Assembly (NCBI RefSeq): GCF_014205135.1
Contig: NZ_JACHMY010000001.1
Location: forward strand, 5,766,001-5,830,000
From: Kribbella italica
GTDB lineage: Bacteria; Actinomycetota; Actinomycetes; Propionibacteriales; Kribbellaceae
Reading direction: 5' to 3'
DNA: 64,000 nt
The position numbers were made by a program, and so were the translations under genes. The notes beneath the pieces are model-generated. The model was not told the origin of the DNA. It saw only the letters and a program-made list of their open reading frames with translations, and did no database searches. Shown piece after piece: positions 60,363 to 64,000 of this stretch; the stretch's first letter is position 1; each line of letters begins with the position of its first letter.

Positions 60363-61813
60363 CGAGAAACCTCCGCGGTTGTCACGGTCCCGTTCACTCG
60401 GCGGCTCATGCCGGCCGGGTTGTCGTCCTGGAGTACGGCGGGGAGGAGCGCGTCCGGCGCGTCCTGGTATGCGACCGGGCGCTGGAAGCGGCGGGCGGCG
60501 GTGACGCCGACGCTGGTGTGGATGGAGCCGACCGTCGACGGGAACGGGCCGCCGTGGTGCTGGGCCCAGGAGACGGCGACACCCGTGGGCCAGCCGTTCC
60601 ACAACACTCGGCCGGCGCGGGCCGTCAGGAGCGGGACCAGGCGGGCAGCCAGCGATGCATCCGCGTCTTCCGCGTGCAGCGTGGCGGTCAGGTTGCCGCC
60701 GAAGGCCTCGATCCCGGCGACCAGCTCATCCACCGACGCGTACTCGACGACGATCGAGACCGGCCCGAAGCACTCCTCGAGGATCTCGTCGGAGCGCGCG
60801 AGCAGCTCGCCGACTGTCGTCTGCAGCAACGTCGCGCCGCCGCCCTCGCTCCACACCCGCAGCCCGTCGACCTTGCGCAGCCGGTCCAGCCCGGACGAGA
60901 AGCCCTCGGCGATCCGCTCGTTCAGCATCGTCGCCGCGGCGACTCCACCGGTGGCCTCGACGAGCTGCTCCTGGAGTCCGTGCCCGGCCGGCAGGAACAG
61001 CAGGCCCGGCTTGGTGCAGAACTGTCCGACACCGAGCGTGTACGACCCGACGTACCCGCTCGCAATGTCCTTGCCTCGAGCATCGATCGCGGCCTGCGTG
61101 ACGAAGACCGGGTTCAGGCTCCCGAGCTCCCCGTAGAACGGGATCGGCTCCGGTCGCGTCACCGCGATCTCGTGCAGGGCCTTGCCCGCGGGCACCGACC
61201 CGGTGAACCCGGCCGCGGTGATCCGCGCATCCTTCAGCGCCGTCACGCCGACGTCGTACCCCTGGATCAGCCCGAGCGTTCCCGCCGGTGCCCCAGCAGC
61301 AGTCAGCGCCTCGATCATCACCTCGGCCGTCCGTACGGACAGCTCAGGATGCCCCGGATGCGCCTTCACGATCACCGGGCACCCGGCGGCCAACGCCGAC
61401 GCCGTGTCGCCACCGCAGACACTGAACGCGAACGGGAAGTTGCTCGCAGCAAACACCAGCACCGGCCCGAGCGGCACCAGCACCCGCCGCAGATCGGGCC
61501 GCGGAACCGGCTTGGCGGCCGCGTCTGCGGTGTCGATGATCACCTCGAGCAACGGACCCGCTTCGAGCGCGTCGGCGAACATCCGCAGCTGCCCGCTGCT
61601 CCGCCCGACCTCGCCCTTCAACCGGGCCTCCGGCAACGAGGTCTCCCGCTGCGCGATCGGCACCAGCTCGCCGGACGCCGCGTCCAGGGCATCGGCGACC
61701 GCACGGATCCACCCAGCCCGTACGGCGGGCGCGGACGCCGCCAGCGGTACCGCGGCCTCGGCGGCGTCCGCCAGCGTCTGCTCGAGCTCGGCGGGAGTGG
61801 TGTCGCGGGTCAT
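60359..61813 (-). CDS. Aldehyde dehydrogenase, alpha-ketoglutarate-semialdehyde type
   Basis: 484 residues. VLVFAASNFPFAFSVCGGDTASALAAGCPVIVKAHPGHPELS, AAGFTGSVPAGKAL, FYGELGSLNPVFV with catalytic Glu, VGQFCTKPGLLFL with catalytic Cys, and EECFGPVSIVVEY. The ASNFPFAFS and KAHPGHP segments are typical of the NADP-type KGSA dehydrogenases of pentose and hydroxyproline breakdown. Both overlaps (ATGA) couple it to its neighbours. Confidence 0.92.
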
Positions 61814-62700
61814 CGGTTCTCCTCCAGAGAGTCAGCAGCCAGATAAGCGAACGGTTCACGTCCGACGACCACCGTATTCGTCAGCGTCCCGACGTCGCTG
61901 ATCGCGATCTCGACCACGTCACCGGCCCGCAGCGCGAAGTCGAGCTCGGGCACGATGCCGGTCCCGGTGGCCAGGATCACGCCGTCGGGGAAGTCGTTCG
62001 GAACGAACAGCACGTCGATCAGGTCCTGCAGGCCGCGGATCAGGTGCGCGGTCGACGTCGTACCGGTGAAGGCCTCGGCGCCGTCGCGCCGGATCACCAG
62101 GTCGATGGTCAGGTCCTTGGGGTCGGCGACCTCCCAGACCGGGCGGATGCCGGTGGCCAGCGCGCAGCCGCCGGCGAACACCTTGGCCTGCGGGATGTAG
62201 AGCGGGTTCTCTCCTTCGATCGACCGCGAGCTCATGTCGTTGCAGACGGTGAACCCGACGATCTCGCCGTGCGCGTTGGCGACGATCGCCAGCTCGGGCT
62301 CCGGTACGTCGTGGCCGGAGTCGACGCGGATGCCGATCTGCTCGCCGTCGGTGACGAGGCGCCAGGCCGGTGACTTGAGGAACAGCTCGGGACGCTCGGC
62401 CGAGTAGACCCGGTCGTAGATGTCCTCGTCGCCGCTCTCCTCCATCCGGGCGCCGCGCGACCGCTCGTACGTGACGCCCGCGCACCAGACCTCGCCGCGG
62501 CCGTCCAGCGGCGGCAGCAGCTTGACGCTGCCGACCTCGATCGCGTCCCCGGTCTTCGCGACCGCCGCGCGGAACTCCTCGGCGGTCAGCCGGAGCAGTT
62601 CGGCCAGGTCGGTGACGCCGAGAACCGGTGCCACCGTGTCACCGGTTCGGACGCCGGCCTGCGGACGGCCGCCGGGAGACTGGAATCGGACCACGTGCAT
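61810..62700 (-). CDS. Fumarylacetoacetate-hydrolase-family protein (2-keto-3-deoxy-acid dehydratase-like)
   Basis: 296 residues from ATG 62700 with AAAGGTGA upstream; GTG 62715 is an alternative that overlaps the upstream stop. FAH core: VWCAGVTYERSR, YIPQAKVFAGGCALATG, DLVIRRDGAEAFTGTTSTAHLIR, FPDGVILATGTGIVPELDFALRAGDVVEI. In a cluster with an IlvD-type dehydratase and KGSA dehydrogenase the expected reaction is dehydration of 2-keto-3-deoxypentonate to the semialdehyde. Confidence 0.88.
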   Translation of the reverse strand: MHVVRFQSPGGRPQAGVRTGDTVAPVLGVTDLAELLRLTAEEFRAAVAKTGDAIEVGSVKLLPPLDGRGEVWCAGVTYERSRGARMEESGDEDIYDRVYSAERPELFLKSPAWRLVTDGEQIGIRVDSGHDVPEPELAIVANAHGEIVGFTVCNDMSSRSIEGENPLYIPQAKVFAGGCALATGIRPVWEVADPKDLTIDLVIRRDGAEAFTGTTSTAHLIRGLQDLIDVLFVPNDFPDGVILATGTGIVPELDFALRAGDVVEIAISDVGTLTNTVVVGREPFAYLAADSLEENR

Positions 62701-62711
62701 GGATTCACCTT

Positions 62712-64000
62712 TCACATCGACGTCCCGAGCAGACCGCGGGTGATCTGGAAACCTACGTTGCCTGAGGCAACCGCCTTAGGAACCTGCCGGCGGCCGGCGA
62801 CCGCGGCGATCGCTTCCAGGCCGGTCCTCGCTTGGTCGGCCGCATCACCGGCCGCGACGGCGTCGAGGTCGTCGCCGTACTTCGCGACGGTCTCGGGATC
62901 GCTGCTGAACTCGACGACCGGGACGAAGCGTTGCGCGGACAAGGTGCCGCCGGCAACGTGTGCCAGGATCTGCTGGACCCCGCCCGCGCCGAAGCCGGTC
63001 GCGGTCTCCATCCAGTCCGTTCCCGGCATGCGCATGACGTGCCAGCCCGGTACGGCGAACCGCTGGCCGTGGGCAACGGTCGACCCGACCTCATCCGCCG
63101 ACCCGAACGCCGCCGTCCTGAAGACGCCGTTCTCAAGTAGTCCACCCCGAGACGACAGCACCACCGATCCACCTGCGCCGACGATCTCTGACCCGATCAG
63201 CGCCAACGCCTCAGCTGTCTCGTCGCTCAACGGCCCCCGAGCCTCCAGCCCGACGGTCAGCGCACCGACATCCCCGTCGACCTCGACCGGCGCCGGCAGG
63301 TCGAAGCTCCCGAACCACTCCCGAACCCGCTCGCCGACTGCGTCGAGTCCACCGTCGGCCTGGATGCTCGCCCAGCCGAACCGCGAGGGATCAGCGCCGG
63401 CCTCGACGAGCTTGGAGCGGAAGTAGTCGTTGTGCGTCTTCTCGCAGCCGTGCTCGAGCAGGAGGGCCATGCGGGTGTTCGGGTGCAGGAGGTAACCGAG
63501 CATCGTCCGGGCGAACGTCTCCTCGGAAGCGCCGCCGGAGCTTCCGCACCCTTCGGTGTGCGGCAGGGCGACCATGCGGGTGACGGAGTCACCGGCCCAC
63601 CGCTCGAGCTCAGCCTGCGCGGCGAGCCGGAGCGAGATCATCCCCGAACACAAACTGGTGGGAAGGATGAGGCCTACTGCTTCGGGGAGTTGGCGACCGT
63701 CGACTGACAGAAGACTTACAGGAGTTGCCGGTCGATCGGTGGCGACTACTTGTAGAGGTTCACCGGGGAGGAGCGCGTCGCGGTCTTCTGCTGGGAGGTC
63801 TTCCAACCGGCGGGTCATGCGGCCGTCGGTGGTGATGGAGATGCCTTCGACCGGGCCGGACTGGCGCCAGTTGCGCCAGATGGAGACCTGGCTGTGGCCG
63901 GCGCGTTCGCCGGCGCTGGGTTCGCCGGACGCGACGCGGACGGTGAGGTCGAAGGTGGCCGTGGTGAGTTCGTCGATCGGCGTACCGGTGAGGTACGGGC
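62712..64000 (-). CDS. UxaA/altronate-dehydratase-like protein, C-terminal part (runs off the window)
   Basis: 429 residues visible. SEEN: PTSLCSGMISLRL, MVALPHTEGCGSSGGASEE, LLLEHGCEKTHNDYF and FGWASIQADGG, which are altronate/galactarate-dehydratase motifs with metal-ligand Cys and His. Upstream of ATG 63818 the same frame stays open to the window edge and encodes GTPIDELTTATFDL and ASGEPSAGERAGHSQVSIWRNW, an ending usually found at the C-terminus of UxaA proteins. So the gene is longer than the window shows and may be a rearranged or two-module form. First seen gene of the operon. Confidence 0.82.
   Translation of the reverse strand, partial: PYLTGTPIDELTTATFDLTVRVASGEPSAGERAGHSQVSIWRNWRQSGPVEGISITTDGRMTRRLEDLPAEDRDALLPGEPLQVVATDRPATPVSLLSVDGRQLPEAVGLILPTSLCSGMISLRLAAQAELERWAGDSVTRMVALPHTEGCGSSGGASEETFARTMLGYLLHPNTRMALLLEHGCEKTHNDYFRSKLVEAGADPSRFGWASIQADGGLDAVGERVREWFGSFDLPAPVEVDGDVGALTVGLEARGPLSDETAEALALIGSEIVGAGGSVVLSSRGGLLENGVFRTAAFGSADEVGSTVAHGQRFAVPGWHVMRMPGTDWMETATGFGAGGVQQILAHVAGGTLSAQRFVPVVEFSSDPETVAKYGDDLDAVAAGDAADQARTGLEAIAAVAGRRQVPKAVASGNVGFQITRGLLGTSM

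Overview
The window looks like chromosomal DNA of a high-GC actinobacterium. GTG starts, GTGA/ATGA translational coupling, branched-chain acyl dehydrogenase genes next to an Lrp regulator, a short-chain Z-isoprenyl diphosphate synthase and many TetR/MarR/XRE regulators all fit Propionibacteriales. Kribbella or a close relative is my best guess, by inference only. A lower-GC block in the middle is an integrated phage-like element.

Layout. (1) 1-3.5 kb, minus strand: an amino/imino-acid catabolic operon with a DAO-type dehydrogenase, a fused [2Fe-2S]/FAD dehydrogenase carrying a 3 x 108 bp tandem repeat inside the gene, and a DapA-family lyase cut by the window edge. It resembles D-hydroxyproline dehydrogenase plus deaminase. 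(2) 3.6-31.4 kb: ordinary chromosome with XRE-cupin, LysR, MarR, TetR and Lrp regulators, a two-component system, a DUF1501/DUF1800 pair, a secreted trypsin-like protease, a bkd-type E1alpha/E1beta/E2 operon, CorA, several small enzymes and smpB. (3) 31.49-50.06 kb: an 18.6 kb element bounded by 43-bp direct repeats and inserted in the 3' end of tRNA-Thr(CGU). It has an integrase, two MerR/Xis-like proteins, a DnaG-type zinc-ribbon protein, a RepA-like ATPase with iteron-like repeats, an HNH-terminase fusion, portal, a protease-capsid fusion, a complete siphovirus tail module and fibres. No endolysin, holin, TerS or CI-type repressor is recognisable. (4) 51.1-54.12 kb, plus strand: a mixed array of seven tRNA or tRNA-like genes interleaved with an HNH endonuclease, an RtcB RNA ligase, a 65-aa Cys/His protein and a structured leader with a 43-aa ORF. 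Six of the seven anticodons end in G36, so they would read codons starting with C, and three of the seven depart from the standard tRNA form. (5) 54.1-64 kb, minus strand: a methyltransferase, then a seven-gene overlapping operon for sugar-acid oxidation: UxaA-like, FAH-family, aldehyde dehydrogenase, IlvD/Edd-family, LarA-like, a TIM-barrel-like protein and a GlcD-like oxidase.

How the parts may work together. RtcB joins RNA ends of the type left by metal-independent tRNA nucleases (2',3'-cyclic phosphate and 5'-OH). An operon that makes both RtcB and a set of spare or atypical tRNAs is therefore best explained as a tRNA repair or replacement module, possibly against anticodon nucleases. This is inference. 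The sugar-acid operon has the gene content of a Weimberg-type route (acid, 2-keto-3-deoxy acid, alpha-ketoglutarate semialdehyde, alpha-ketoglutarate).

Limits: no database search was possible. Family names rest on motifs and remembered family features, and hairpins and tRNA folds were paired by eye.
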